Positions 51,881 to 63,690 of a DNA stretch of 64,000 nucleotides are shown piece by piece. Source of the DNA: Trichopria drosophilae (lineage: Eukaryota > Arthropoda > Insecta > Hymenoptera > Diapriidae). The position numbers were made by a program, and so were the translations under genes. Below the pieces are notes generated by a model. The model did not search any database, was not told the origin of the DNA, and worked only from the letters and a program-made list of their open reading frames with translations. Positions within the stretch are counted from its first letter, which is position 1. Every line of letters begins with the position of its first letter. The stretch covers positions 88,852,001-88,916,000 of the forward strand of contig CM059583.1 in the NCBI GenBank assembly GCA_030407085.1, written 5' to 3'.

Positions 51881-53385
51881 TACAACCGTACTGAGTCCCG
51901 ACGACACGGGGACTCTGGTTTTTACTCTAGAAAAAGGGGGGAATAAAAAAAATAAAAATTATCAAAGGGGATGTGTTGGTATCGATATATATTTTAAAGG
52001 GGGAAATTACAAAATTGTGGGGGAGGACTTTACTAATTATAATATAAGATATAATAAAAATAATTCGCCGCGCACTGTGCACAGTACTTACGCTAATCTG
52101 CAGTATCTCGAGATTCACAAAAAAAAAAATTAATTTACGCCTCGCAACAATACAATATATTTACGCACTAATTAATTTGGTTATACAATAGATTTGCTCG
52201 CCGTAACGGTTTACAAAGAAGTGATCTTGAAGATGGTCTGACCCGTTACCATCACGCCACAGCGTCAGTCCTGGATATTAACTTTCAGGGAACAAATAAA
52301 AAGGAAAAACAATTATTAATAAGGACGAATTTATGACAACATAAGGACAAAGACGGGGAACATAATTTTGGCAATGCTGGGAATAGTAGGGCAAGTCTAA
52401 ATTTTCAAAAAGGGGTGGGCGACTGAATGAGTTTTCTGCACGAGTGCGACGAACATTTACTCGGCACTGGAAGGGGTAATGATACATGTAACGAGTGCGA
52501 CAAGCGCAGACAATATTGATGACGAATTAGTATTTTACATTGGGCCATGAGTGCGACGAACGTCGACTCGATGAGCGCGACAGCAATAGTCTATTCCATG
52601 CATGAGTACGACGAACGTCGACTACGCGAATATGGAAGGTAGACAGAAACGCTGTACAAATGAATTGACCAATAGGGACTGAGTTTGATCAAGATGGCCG
52701 ACGAGTTGCGCGTAAAACTGCGCGATAGCCAGTCCACGGTGAACGACGACTGAAGTGACAGGTCGTCTCGGTTTTCGGGATTTTCGAGTGTTTTGAAGTG
52801 ATAAAATTAAAGTTTGTGCGGGTTTTCTTTTGTGGTTCACTCCGGGATCGAGTGCCAAAGGATCGGGTACAGGGAAGATGCAATCGGAGTCATCCTCTCG
52901 ACGGCAACGGGAAAAGGAGTTTTGGGAGTTTTGGAGAAATGCGAAAAGGAGCAGCAGTTACGGTAAATTTAAACTTTAATTATTAAGGACTATTTCTTTG
53001 TGTAAGGATGGGTAAATTTATGTTTCAGGATCAGGACGTCAGCCAGCAGCGATTCCGGCACGAGGAAGCAGACCATCGGAACAGCTGAGTGAACATGTAA
53101 GTATAGTGTTTACATTTCTTTAAGATATTCCTCTTCCTTGGACGATGACAATACTTAGTTACGACAATGACAGATTCCTTATTTAACACTTATAATTAAT
53201 AATTTCTATGTTTACATGTATATCTTCTTTGGACACTATGGACGGTATAACTTCTTGGACAGGTAGACGAGATGGGACGATGACACCAACGAGTTGAGAG
53301 GACGAGCACCAATCTTCGTTCTTCTTTCTTCAGGTAACTATTTTAGTTGGGAACGCAAGTAGACAGACGTCTACTTTGTGTTACA
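51881..53385 (-). repeat. 5' LTR (element sense) of the young gypsy element
   Basis: 1505 bp, TACAACCGTACTGAG to TGTGTTACA on the plus strand, about eight single-base differences from the LTR at 43968-45472. Followed by ATAC (53386-53389). Confidence 0.93.
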
Positions 53386-53389
53386 ATAC

Positions 53390-53926
53390 AAAACGTGCGC
53401 AACACTCGGTTAAATCGACGCGCTCGGGAGGTCACACGGGGTACGCACTTCTATCGCTCCCCGTGACCGTTCCGAGTTGAACTTACCAACTCGGACGCTA
53501 ATTGATTAATCATCAGTCGACGATCGCTTCACGATACGTCGCGATCGTCGGCCCGATCTCGTTCCATCGATTTCGTCGCGTTTGCACTCTTCGCCCTGGG
53601 AACTCACTGACGTTTTTTGAATGCTGTACCATTGCAGGCCTCGTGGCTGCCTTGCAATTTGCTTACTTTTACAGGTTCCCGGCAAAAAATGCTTAGCGTA
53701 TCTGGGAATCGGTCTACTAATCATTTTATTATACTTCTCGTTGATCGCGCATCCGGTCTCATAAATGACAGGTGACACGGGATGAGCGACACTTGGGTCT
53801 CATCGATAATTGCATTAATATCACGTTACTTTTATGCTAAAGGCTATATTTTATACTAAAATATTATTAATTAACGTGTTTGAGTGCGATTGATATCGGT
53901 TTTGACCCGTGGGTCGTAACACTATT
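53390..53926. other. Unassigned sequence, GC-rich first half
   Basis: 53390-53800 is GC-rich with many CGA/TCG words and no domain in the short open frames; the rest is AT-rich. No gene is supported. Confidence 0.4.
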
Positions 53927-54805
53927 CATTATATTTTTTTTTCAATGAAGTCTAAAATTATGATCTAGGAAGTTTTATGTTCTTTGATCCATTACCTGTA
54001 AAAATTTTGAAGCTGAGTTATCAATATTTTAATGAAAAAGTCAAATAAAAGGAAACTCATTTCTGTTTTTTTTTTCATAACTCGTTATAAAAAATTCGTA
54101 TCGAATTTGCTATGAAGGATCGAATTCTTTCCTTTTTTAGTAAAATTCATTAATATGTTAATTGTGTATAGGGAAAACATTTTTTTCCTCGCCTAATTGC
54201 CTAGTAATAATTAGATAATCAGATTTGAACGAAATCTAAGCGCCTGAGACATACTGAATGATCTATAGGTTGAGATGTAAACTAATCTATAATAATAATT
54301 GTTTTATTTATACTTTTTGATACTCTGGGTAATCAAATGTATATCTAATAAAAACAAAAAGTCGATTTCTGGCGAGACATTATATTTTCTGAAATGTTTA
54401 GTATGTCTCAGGCGCTTACAATTAAATTTCATTCACGTCTGATTATATATAATTATTACAAGGCAATAACTTGGAGAAACAAATTTGTTCCCTATACAAA
54501 TGGTAATGAATTTACTGGAATTTTATGGGTGAGAGAGAATGTGAAATTCATGATAAGGAATTCGATCTTTCATAGAACATTTTGATAAAATTTGTTTATA
54601 ACGAGTTATTACAAAAAAAAAAACAGACGTTAAATTTCCTTTACTTGATTTTTGATAAAAAAAAATTTTTTTCACTATAACATTGACAATTTAGCTTCAA
54701 ATCATCAGTTTCACTTTTTTGAGATCTTATTTTACAGGTAATTGTTCAAAGAACACAAAACTTCTTAAATCATAATTTTAGAATTCGTTGGAAAAAAATA
54801 TAATG
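53927..54805. mobile_element. Foldback MITE, about 880 bp
   Basis: Ends CATTATATTTTTTTTTC and its inverse GAAAAAAATATAATG. Arms of about 360-400 bp are diverged inverses; inner match: CTAAGCGCCTGAGACATAC at 54231 and GTATGTCTCAGGCGCTTA at 54401. No coding sequence. Confidence 0.82.
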
Positions 54806-54838
54806 ACAAGAATATGATATTTTTATTTTTTCTGGTTT

Positions 54839-54843
54839 GTGAG
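54839..54843. repeat. Target site duplication GTGAG (left)
   Basis: GTGAG precedes the left BEL LTR and follows the right one (58654-58658). Confidence 0.85.
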
Positions 54844-55608
54844 AGTAACGTACGGCGATGGGGTCACGTCCTGCCAATCAAGGGAAACAGAACTCTTCTT
54901 GTTCTTCTCCTCAACCACCCTGTCTATGCTCTGCCATCTACCATGGTACTTTGCTCACGATGCAGCCCGGTAGACCTTCGGACGGAATACTGACTGATGG
55001 TGGCCCTGCAGCCGTATTTATACGGTTTGTGACTACGTTCCCCACTCGCTAAGTGCCCATTGCCCCACCAGTTCCGTTTTCCTTTCCCATTATAATTTAG
55101 GCGATTTCCTAGATTCCTGAAGATAATACAATTTGTGATATATCATTTATGTACTATTGAATATACGGTCTATCGTAATTTGCCGAAGGTAACGAATATC
55201 CTCGCATGGTCTCGTCTATCTTACCTTGGCGAAGGTAACGAACATCCTCGCATAGTCTCGTCTATCGTAAGTTGGCGAAGGTAACGAACATCCTCGCATG
55301 GTCTTGTCTATCGTAAGTTGGCCAAGGTAACGAACATCCTCGCATGGTCTTGTCTATCGTAAGTTGGCAAAGGTAACGAACATCCTCGCATAGTCTCATC
55401 TATCTTACCTTGGCGAAGGTAACGAACATCCTCGCCAGGTAACGCCTATCTTATCAATGTTTACGCTATGACATGCCATGCCCATTTTGTTACATTAGAC
55501 TGAAATCTTACTATACTCTAATAAGTACTCAATACCGGCTGCATCACCACATGCCGTATAATAATCGCATATAATTTGGCAAACCGTAATTGGAGCCGGT
55601 CGGCGACA
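54844..55608 (-). repeat. 3' LTR (element sense) of BEL element, six minisatellite units
   Basis: AGTAACGTACGGCG to GTCGGCGACA; the first base differs from the TGTAACG of the other LTR. Holds six units of about 46 bp (55168-55445) built on GGCGAAGGTAACGAACATCC with TCGCATAGTCTCGTCTATC. Confidence 0.9.
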
Positions 55609-55619
55609 CCCTCCCCCTC

Positions 55620-57139
55620 GTACAAAATCTACTCATTTTGTATCCTATGCGGGCTAAACCAGTGAATAGTTTCCGAGACGGTTTCACATGCACGCCTTAC
55701 ATGTCCGCTACCCTGACGTTCCCATCCTCTCCCTGGTGTACATCAATGACTGTCCCTCTTCTCCCTGTCTTCCGGGGCGCCTGGAGATCGACATCCAAGA
55801 CTATCCCTTACTTGCAAGGGTTTCGGATTCACGTTCCACTTCTTTCTCGGCAATAGTGTAGGCCGATACTCATGGAGCCATCGTTTCCAGAAAGCGTCTG
55901 AGAAAATGCGCACCACTTGGCATTTTTTTTCTTGGACAAACGTGCCGGACATCATACACACCTAATTCTGCGTTATGCATCAGATGCCCTGAGGATTCCA
56001 TTCTCGACTAAGAATGGCCTAACTTTTCTATGTTTGCTTGGTGGACTGATATCCTTTCCCCTGGTTAATGCTTCCGCTTCGGATTCGAAGCACTCTGGAT
56101 TTCGCGATACCAATCTCTCTTCGAGGACGCCAGTTTCCATTGGCACATCGGAAACATTTATTTCTCTAGCGATTAAAGGCGGATCTTACGCGTCTAGCTA
56201 CCGTTTGTAGTCCCGGTGACCCCAATGATCCCCGTAGGCGGGAAGTAGTGTGTCATTGCTCGGACGTGGTATACTGCACCTTTGCGCGTTTCCATTTCAT
56301 CGATTGTATTTATGTGCTCCTGGGGGAGAGTTTCTTCGGTCGGCCAATTTTCTTCAGTATTCCGCGAAATCTGGTCCCGCAATCCCCCAGAGGTCTGCAC
56401 GTAAATGATCCGTCGACCAACGTGTCGCGTCATTCGTGGGGTTTAGTTTCGACGCCACTCGGAACTTTTACTAAGTTCCTGGATTAACGAGTACGTGCTT
56501 CGGGTCTTATCCACCGAAGGACCGGCGTGGAATCGCTCCACATGTCGCGGCGGTCCACCATTATGTCTATCTCGGCGTTTGCGCTAGTCCAGCTCATAGC
56601 AGTGCCACCTGAAACTCTAGACGGGGAACGGTCGATGGTTTCACATGGGCGACTCTGGTTTTATCCACGATGATGGCGACGTGCGCTGATGCACTTTCGA
56701 CTTCAAACTGCATATACGCGACGTCCGTGTATGCTTTGAGGCTGGCATCGCAAAAAAACGTGTATCTACTCTTGTGGGGTTGAGCTTATCGGAGAGATGC
56801 AGCGTGGTATTTTGATGTTCGTATAGTCTTGCGAATGTTTTAACCCTGCGCACCAACCTACAGTTTCTTCGTCCCTTCTAGGATCTTTCCATCCAATTCC
56901 GCTTCGCCACACCTCTCGCATCAATATTTTCGACTGGACCGTCAGCAGTGAGAGAATCCAACCGGATCAAACTGACACCAATTCTCAGGTATTCGCGCTT
57001 CGTAGGTTTCCTTTCTCTTTTAGAATGTCCTTGCGTATTTTCGCTACACTATAATTTGTGGGAACTTATATCCCATAAGACCCAATACTTTCTCTCCCCC
57101 TCGGTCGCATAGTTGACTACCCTGGCTGTCTACTATCCT
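55620..57139 (-). pseudogene. pol: BEL/Pao pol remnants: RNase H region and integrase C-terminus
   Basis: Minus-strand pieces in order. About 56850-56640: RVKTFARLYEHQNTTLHLSD-like start, then DASLKAYTDVAYMQFEVESA and AIIVDKTRVAHVKPSTVPRL. About 56600-56400: DIMVDRRDMWSDSTPVLRWI and RPEART, the BEL RNase H motif (TDSTxVLxWI). About 55950-55740: FSDAFWKRWLHEYRPTLLPR and KKWNVNPKPLQVRD, the DUF5641-type tail after BEL integrase. Many shifts and stops. Reverse transcriptase proper and most of integrase are missing. Confidence 0.8.
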
Positions 57140-57425
57140 GGTTAATCCCTGTAGTGCCCGACGCTCGTTGCTTCTTAAATGATCAACATTCTCTGCCTCC
57201 CTCTCGCATAATTTACACTTTCACTCGTCTTCCTCCAACCAGTACCTATTTCCTTCTCTTCTCATTCCCACATATTCACACCAATATTTTTCTGCATTTC
57301 TCTTGCAATTCGTCTATACGTTGTTATCCTTACATAACTCCCACCTGACTTAGCCGCTCTCACTCATTCAAAGCTTCCTCACTCATACCTCCTCTCCACA
57401 AATAATTTCCCTCTCAACACTTGTT
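57140..57425 (-). mobile_element. Fragment of the APE LINE family seen at 60.4-63.7 kb
   Basis: Pyrimidine-rich on the plus strand; TCACTTTCACTCGTCTTCC, GCTTCCTCACTCATACCTCC and CACAAATAATT words parallel 60640-60950 in the LINE copy C. Confidence 0.55.
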
Positions 57426-57685
57426 TATTAACTCCTTCCGGGATCTCACTACCCTCCGGGAGGTCTTTCTCGTCGTAGACGGCCTGCTTTCGCTTGAAAC
57501 GGTATGTCCGGATCGCCGGGAAGGTTCCTCTACCTGCTGCCTTGACCCGGATGGTCCCGCTGTGACATGGTCCCTTTCCGGTTATATAGGGATCCTCGTC
57601 GCGATAGTAGATGTCCGCAGACGGTATACAAGGACTGATTACTGCCTTGCTTCGGTCGCGAACCCACCACAAGGACCCGGAGAAG
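57426..57685 (-). other. BEL leader or gag start
   Basis: Follows the primer-binding site in element sense. An open minus-strand frame (TYRFKRKQAVYDEKDLPEGS) could be the beginning of gag but is too short to identify. Confidence 0.35.
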
Positions 57686-57703
57686 TCCCGGGTTTCGGCA
57701 CCA
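57686..57703 (-). promoter_or_regulatory. BEL primer-binding site
   Basis: Element-sense TGGTGCCGAAACCCGGGA, three bases inside the right LTR; this sequence is the usual BEL/Pao primer-binding site. Confidence 0.88.
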
Positions 57704-57706
57704 TTT

Positions 57707-58653
57707 TGTAACGTACGGCGATGGGGCCAAGTCCTGCGAATCAAGGCAAACAGAACTCTTCTTGTTCTTCTCCTCAACCACCCTGTCTATGCTCTACCAT
57801 CTGCCATGGTACTTTGCTCGCGATGCAGCCCGGTAGACCTTCGGACGGAATACTGACTGATGGTGGCCCTGCAGCCGTATTTATACGGTTTGTGACTACG
57901 TTCCCCACTCCCTAAGTGCCCATTGTCCCATCAATTCCGTTTTCCTTTCCCATTATAATTTAGGCGATTTCCTAGATTCCTGAAGATAATACAATTTGTG
58001 ATATATCATTTATGTACTATTGAATATACGGTCTATCGTAAGTTGGTGAAGGTAACGAACATCCTCGCATGTCTCGTCTGTCTTACCTTGGCGAAGGTAC
58101 CGAACATCCTCGCCAGGTATCGTCTATCGTAAATTGGCGAAGGTAACGAACATCCTCGCATAGTCTCGTCTATCGTAAGTTGGCGAAGGTAACGAACATC
58201 CTCGCATAGTCTCGTCTATCGTAAGTTGGCGAAGGTAACGAACATCCTCGCATGGTCTTGTCTATCGTAAGTTGGCGAAGGTAACGAACATCGTCGCATA
58301 GTCTCGTCTATCTTACCTTGGCGAAGGTAACGAACATCCTCGCCAGGTAACGTCTATCGTAAGTTAGCGAAGGTAACGAACCTCCTCGCATGGTCTTGTC
58401 TATCTTAAGTTGGCAAAGGTAACGAACATCCTCGCATAGTCTCGTCTATCTTACCTTGGCGAAGGTAACGAACATCCTCGCCAGGTAACGTCTATCTTAT
58501 CAATGTTTACGCTATGACATGCCATGCCCATTCTGTTACATTAGACTGAAATCTTACTATACTCTAAAAGTACTCAATACCGGCTGTATCAGCACATGCC
58601 GTATAATAATCGCACATAATTTGGCAAACCGTAATTGGAACCTGTCGGCGACA
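57707..58653 (-). repeat. 5' LTR (element sense) of BEL element, ten minisatellite units
   Basis: TGTAACGTACGGCG to GTCGGCGACA, 947 bp. Ten 46-bp units (58030-58495), four more than the other LTR; this accounts for the 182-bp length difference. Confidence 0.9.
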
Positions 58654-58658
58654 GTGAG

Positions 58659-58975
58659 TAAAAACTTCGTTATAATATGAATAACCAAGAAAATTTTTTT
58701 TTCGATTTTACCTTGAACTGTGGTCATCAGGAAATATTCAAGCATCGGATTTGAAGTGGAGAAATCAATATGATTTTTTTTTCTGAAAATGGCACGTTAA
58801 TAAACGAAAGAATTTTGTTTTACATGTAAATCTCCATTTAAAATACAAGTGACGTGTGGCACCGGTTTCTATAAACCAATTCACCTATAATTTGGGGTAC
58901 TTAATTTTTTCATCAAAATGAACAAATTTCAGGGATGGAAAGACCAAAACTAAATTTCAAGAAACACCCTACCAT
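58659..58975 (-). repeat. Dispersed repeat R, copy split by the BEL insertion
   Basis: Reverse complement of 43429-43740; the missing continuation (AAACCAGAAAAAATAAAAAT in reverse) lies on the other side of the BEL element at 54806-54838. Confidence 0.82.
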
Positions 58976-60379
58976 ACAGTATAGAAAAATATCCAATTAC
59001 TGATTTACCATACATTATCATACTCGTATAGCAACTAACCAAAAATACATAGAAGAGAAAAATATATATCGCTCAAATGCTGCGAAGGAGCTAATGCAAA
59101 ATTCATTCGTTTTTACCCCCTGGCCCTGAAACTGAAAAACTGTTTTGAATAAAAATTAGTTTTCTCTGTGGACCACCAAAATATTGAAATATAATTTAAA
59201 ATATTGAATATAAGATGATCAAGTTTAATGAGAGCTTCGGAGTAAGAATTTTCAGCCAAATTAGGGCATCTGTCCAAATGTAATTTGCCATTTTGGAGAC
59301 GCCATTTTTAATTATAAAAATGTTACATGACATTCGTAGTCAGTGGCCCCGAAAATCACCGAGTAAGAATTTTTGGCACAAAATAGTCTTTCCTGACCCA
59401 ATAGCGTAATTCCTGGCCAAGGCTAGCAGTCAATGTTGAGCCAATGATGGAGCCCAGTACATGGAGAACAGTTTTCACGTTGATAGTCAGTGACATACGA
59501 AATTGTCCACCACCAATTACCACCAATAACATGAAAACGAATACCGATCACTTGAAAAACACGTTACATCCTTCGACAAACGATACCTAGATCATCTAGA
59601 TTTACAGTTGAAGCAACTTAAAAGGGCGCTGATACAACTAGGTAAACGTCGTAACCAGGTACCGTACTTTTCTGGTTCACGTGTGACATGGCATAAAGCC
59701 GTGAAAACTGTTCTCCGTGTACCGGGCAAGTATCAGTTGCCAAGGCTCAGCCATAGTGATGCTTCCAGCCTAGGGGCAGCACTGAGCCAGCACTGGACCG
59801 TGAGTTGAACATCGACAATTCATTGCCAATTCGCACGTGAGTTATGCAAAGCATGTCAATTATGATAAGTCTTAATCTGCTATCTATTTTATCCTGCATT
59901 GAAAATTTCATACGTTTTATATTTTTCAGACAACTCAGCGAAGAGAAGACTATCGCGAATTTTTAGAAATAGTTATTATCTTCTTGAGTGGAATTCCGTC
60001 AAAAGGAATAGTGTATAGAGCCCCGGGGGCAGTACAACATGCGCGATGTCGAAGGCATTATATACAATAAAGATTAATATGTTCAAATCACAGTTCAAAC
60101 TTACAACTGAAGAAATTTCCGGACTGAGAGACGTTTGCATTCCCACGTGAAAAATTTATATATTGATTATATATAAATTGTATATGATTCTATTATACAT
60201 AGAACATATATAATTAATATAAAGAATTGGATGTGTATAAATTATATATGAAATATACATGTAAACTTAAGTCATATTTAAACTATTTATAAATTATATA
60301 TGTGTCAATAGTATGTATAGTAGTGTATATTTTCGTGCTCACAAACGTGATTACACGGTCTTCCAATTAACATCACAAC
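58976..60379. other. Unassigned sequence with a diverged inverted repeat and one dispersed unit
   Basis: 59280-59370 carries another dispersed unit (TTGCCATTTTGGAGACG, ATTCGTAGTCAGTGGCCCC). 59420-59485 and 59695-59780 are partly inverse (GGAGAACAGTTTTCACG and its complement). 60140-60300 is an (ATATAT)-rich stretch. No gene is supported. Confidence 0.45.
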
Positions 60380-61009
60380 AGTTTACATATTTTAATTACA
60401 TTTTCTTCTTTCTTTCCTACTTATGCATTTACAATACCATTACATCTCTCCCCTCTCTCTCTCACTCTCTCTCTCTCACATTCTCTCTATCTCTCTATCT
60501 CTCTCCCTCTCTTTCTCTTTCCTTACTAATTCGATCATTTTCATCCCTCTTCCATCCTCATGCAAAACATTTCTTCTTTTTCCCGCATTCATTCTCACTA
60601 CCTCACATACTTCCCGCATATGTTCAACGCTCTCTCTCTCTCTTTCCCGCATAGTCTGCACTTTCTCTCTGCTTCATTCATCCAGTACATATTCCCTCTT
60701 TCTTCATTACCGCATCTCCACCTCGCAATCGCCTGCACTTTCCTTCCCTGTCTCTTTTTGCTCACTCTCAGATATTCTGGAATTCCTGTCGCCTTTTGAT
60801 AGTTTTTACATGACCGTGATTGTCTTACCTCTTCCCCCCCTCTGCTGCACATCCACCTCTTTATCCCTTTCTCTCAGTCTTTCCCATTTTTCTACTCCCC
60901 ATTCATTCAGTGCTTCCTCACTTACACCTCCTCACTACAAATAATTCATTCTCTCTACACTTTCTCTTGACCACTCCTCCTTTCGTCTTAACCTTTCATC
61001 CCTTCTCCT

Positions 61010-61501
61010 TTATCGCACACATTTTCTTCCTACCTCTCCTCCTTCTCCAATTTGGCACTCTCTCTCTTCAAACTTTCCTGCTCTCCACGCTGTTTCCACT
61101 CTCATTTTGTTTCTTTTCAATTCTTCCCTCACTATGTACCCAGACGTGTTTCTGTTTACTCCTAATATCCATCTTAAATATTTTTCTTGCAGCATCTCTA
61201 TTTCTTTCCTTTTCCTATAACCCCAAATCTCCACCCCATATAGCAGTATCCCTTTCACTATGCTGTCAAAAAGCTTCAGTCTCCACCTTATGTCTTCCTT
61301 AAAGTTTCCTTCACCATAGCTGCACACCCATCCCATAGCTACTCTCGCTTTCCGAATTCGCTCTCTTACTTGATCCGTATCCCCTCCGTGCCGTGACACC
61401 CAAAACCCTAAATAGTTATATTTTTCTACCTCTTCTACCCTTTCGTTTCCCCACCACCAGTATCTCTCTTTCTCCCTCCCACCTTTCTTTCTGAACACCA
61501 T
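61010..61501 (-). pseudogene. LINE copy C, C-terminal domain after RT
   Basis: VEEVEKYNYLGFWVSRHGGD, VRERIRKARVAMGWVCSYGE, DIRWRLKLFDSIVKGILLYG, EIWGYRKRKEIEMLQEKYLR, WILGVNRNTSGYIVREELKR: the thumb and downstream region common to many LINE ORF2 proteins. It is one base-frame away from the RT frame across 61508. Confidence 0.88.
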
Positions 61502-61507
61502 AATTTT

Positions 61508-62206
61508 TTATTTCTCCGGGCTCAACTGTAATTTCTTCTTTTTTAGATATATTTGCATTTCCCATATCATCACCCTTAATCCTTCTTCTTCTTCTGCCAT
61601 CGCCACAATGTCATCCGCATATACCAATGTCCATACTTTATCTTCCCCCACTCTCACTCCTCCTATCCTTAATTCCTCCTCTATGTCCGCCAAATAAATA
61701 TTAAAAAGGGTTGGGCTTAAGGGGCACCCTTGCCTCACCCCTTTTCCTACCCAAAATTCCTCCGAGATTTCCTCACCTATCCTTACTACACACCTTATTT
61801 CCTCATATATTTCCTTCACTCTTTCTGTCAATACTTCACTTATTCCCCTTCGCCTCATCATTTCCCACAAAATCTTTCTGTCTATCTTATCGAAGGCTCC
61901 TTTCAGGTCCATAAAGAACGCCCACACTTTTTTCTTTTCCTTTAACCTTCTTCCAACTAGATGTTTTAGTATTTTAATATTTTCTATCGTTCATCTTCCT
62001 TTGCGAAATCCTGCCTGACTCCTACTCCATCCTCCTTTCTCGTCGAGCTCTTTCACTAGCTTCTTATTTCGAATATTCGCGTATATTTTATACCGCGTAC
62101 TCGTTAAGGTTACCCCCCTGTAGTTTTTTGCAATATTGTTATCTCCTTTTTTCCATATCGGGACCACTACTCCTACTCTCCATTTATCCGGGAAACCACC
62201 CCCCTC
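61508..62206 (-). pseudogene. LINE copy C reverse transcriptase
   Basis: 61927-61508 has AFFMDLKGAFDKIDRKILWE, GKGVRQGCPLSPTLFNIYLA and WTLVYADDIVAMAEEEEG with an intact YADD active site. Upstream to about 62206, in broken frame, are IWKKGDNNIAKNYRGVTLTS and SQAGFRKGR, motifs 2a and 3. The enzyme copies element RNA at a nicked target. One stop after FRKGR and one frame change are the lesions seen. Confidence 0.92.
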
Positions 62207-62584
62207 TCAAATTCTTCTACATATATCCTCTAATTTTCTGCTCACTTTTTCTCCCCCCATTATCCATGCTTCATTTCTTATCTCATAGAGCCCCGCTGCC
62301 TTACCCTTCTTTAATCTTTTTATTTCCTTTTGAATATCTTCATAACTTACAGTCTCTTCTTCCCTTCTTTCTATCCTCTGTCCTTTCTCTTCTTCTATTT
62401 TCTCCTTAGTTCCTTCTAGTGCCATCATAAAATACTCTACCCATTCTTTCATTTTAATGCCTTCACTTACTCCCTCTCTTTTCTTCCGTCCTCTGTTAAT
62501 GAATTCCCATGCCTGTGCCTCTGTTGTTATTTTTTCTATCTCTCTTTTCTGTGTTTTCTTATATTCTTTCTCTTTTTTTTTCAC
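62207..62584 (-). pseudogene. LINE copy C linker and RT motif 0-1
   Basis: EKITTEAQAWEFINRGRKKR, WVEYFMMALEGTKEKIEEEK, DIQKEIKRLKKGKAAGLYEI with RNEAW, the KxxKAxGxDxI-type RT opening (here GLYEI, Tyr-Glu instead of Asp-Gly). Very Lys/Glu-rich. Confidence 0.85.
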
Positions 62585-62694
62585 ATTGATTTCTGTATTC
62601 CCTTCTCTTTGATAAGAAAACCTCGTATCCCAACTTTCTTCTCCTGTAATTTCTCCCTGCCTTGTTAACCTCTTTCTTTTTCTATCTACATTCT

Positions 62695-63673
62695 TTATCC
62701 CACTAAGGTAACCACCCTATCGCTTTCCTTTTTCCCTTCTTCTTTACCTTTACTGCTCTTTTCAACCCATCCGCCAATTCTTCCCATGCTCCTTCCACAT
62801 CCATCTTTAATTCCTTCTTCTTCGATCTTACTCCTAAACTGTCCTATTCCACCGTCTGACCAATCCTGAATCATCTCTACTTCCCTCTCTTTTTTCGCCT
62901 CCCTTGCACATTCCTTATGTAATTCCATTATGATGGGTTGATGGTCGGATTCTACCCTAAATCCTATCTTAAACGACTTTATTTTTTCTTCTGCCTCTAA
63001 ATTTGCAATCCCATAGTTTATAACTGATCTTCCACCGGCCTTTTCATACGTCCACTCTCCCTCTTCATCCCCTTTTTTTAATATCCCCAACCTCTCTCTT
63101 CTACCATCTTGATCAGCTCCCGCCCTTTTTTATTTACCATTCCATCTTTCGACCTCCTTTTTCTTCCACTTCCGCCTTCTTCTTCTTTTTCTCTGTCTAT
63201 TATCCCCTACCCCCTTCCGCACCTGTTCTCGCATTAAAATCTCCTACTATAACTACATTTCCTTCCTCTCTTTCATCTACCATCCTATTTATTCTATCTA
63301 AATCTTCTTGACTTCCCTCCTTACTATATACCGTTGTAATCCTCCACCTTTCTTTATCTACAAAGATTTCCCTATGTTGTATCCCCTCCACTTCCTCCTC
63401 TTCGATATCTCTTTCCTCTATTTCCTGCCTTATACCCGTTATTATCCCTCCCATTGCTCTTCTCTTTTTCTTCTCTCTTCTAGCTGGCTGGCATTTCCAC
63501 CCCCAACCTTCAGGCATTTTGTCTTTTAATTTCTCCCACTCTGCTTCTTCTACCCACGTTTCGGTCAGACCGATCACATCATGTTCTTTGACAAATTCCC
63601 AGAAATCTTCCTCCTTCTTTTTTAAACCCGCAATATTCCAAAAAACACCCCTCAGCCCCTTTCTCTCTCCCAC
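62695..63673 (-). pseudogene. LINE copy C endonuclease
   Basis: 63673-63200: GLRGVFWNIAGLKKKEEDFW, DVIGLTETWVEEAEW, RRAMGGIITGI, NVVIVGDFNARTGAEGG, all canonical APE-endonuclease motifs. After frame changes between 63200 and 63090 it continues ERGWGILKKGDEEGEWTYEK, IKSFKIGFRVESDHQPIIME (SDH). MGERKGLRG at 63673 is a plausible start, with no separate ORF1 seen upstream before the window end. Confidence 0.9.
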
Positions 63674-63690
63674 TTTGTCCCCTCTTTCTC

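Larger units (their letters stand above)
43968..53385 (-). mobile_element. Young gypsy element, 9418 bp, with extra ORF after integrase
   Basis: Two LTRs of exactly 1505 bp (43968-45472, 51881-53385) with about eight differences (roughly 0.5%), 4-bp ATAC duplication, and on the minus strand gag, pol (protease, RT, RNase H, integrase) and a third ORF. The low LTR divergence means recent insertion. Pol has one nonsense codon, one frameshift and two altered catalytic residues, so this copy would need help in trans. Confidence 0.93.
54844..58653 (-). mobile_element. BEL/Pao element, decayed, with minisatellite LTRs
   Basis: LTRs at 54844-55608 and 57707-58653, 5-bp GTGAG duplication, BEL-type primer-binding site TGGTGCCGAAACCCGGGA in element sense next to the right LTR, and minus-strand BEL/Pao pol remnants between. 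The interior is only 2.1 kb, so most of gag-pol is deleted. A LINE fragment lies at 57140-57425. Confidence 0.88.
60380..63690 (-). mobile_element. Nearly complete APE-type LINE (copy C)
   Basis: Minus-strand order endonuclease (63673-62695), linker (62584-62207), reverse transcriptase (about 62200-61508), C-terminal domain (61501-61010), then a CT-microsatellite-rich 3' part to about 60380. All key motifs are canonical; a handful of frame shifts and stops separate the frames. The plus-strand long frames over this span are shadows caused by its pyrimidine-rich complement. Confidence 0.88.

Noticed and set aside
55168..55445. Possible CRISPR-like or promoter array in BEL LTR
   Set aside because: 46-bp head-to-tail minisatellite without unique spacers.
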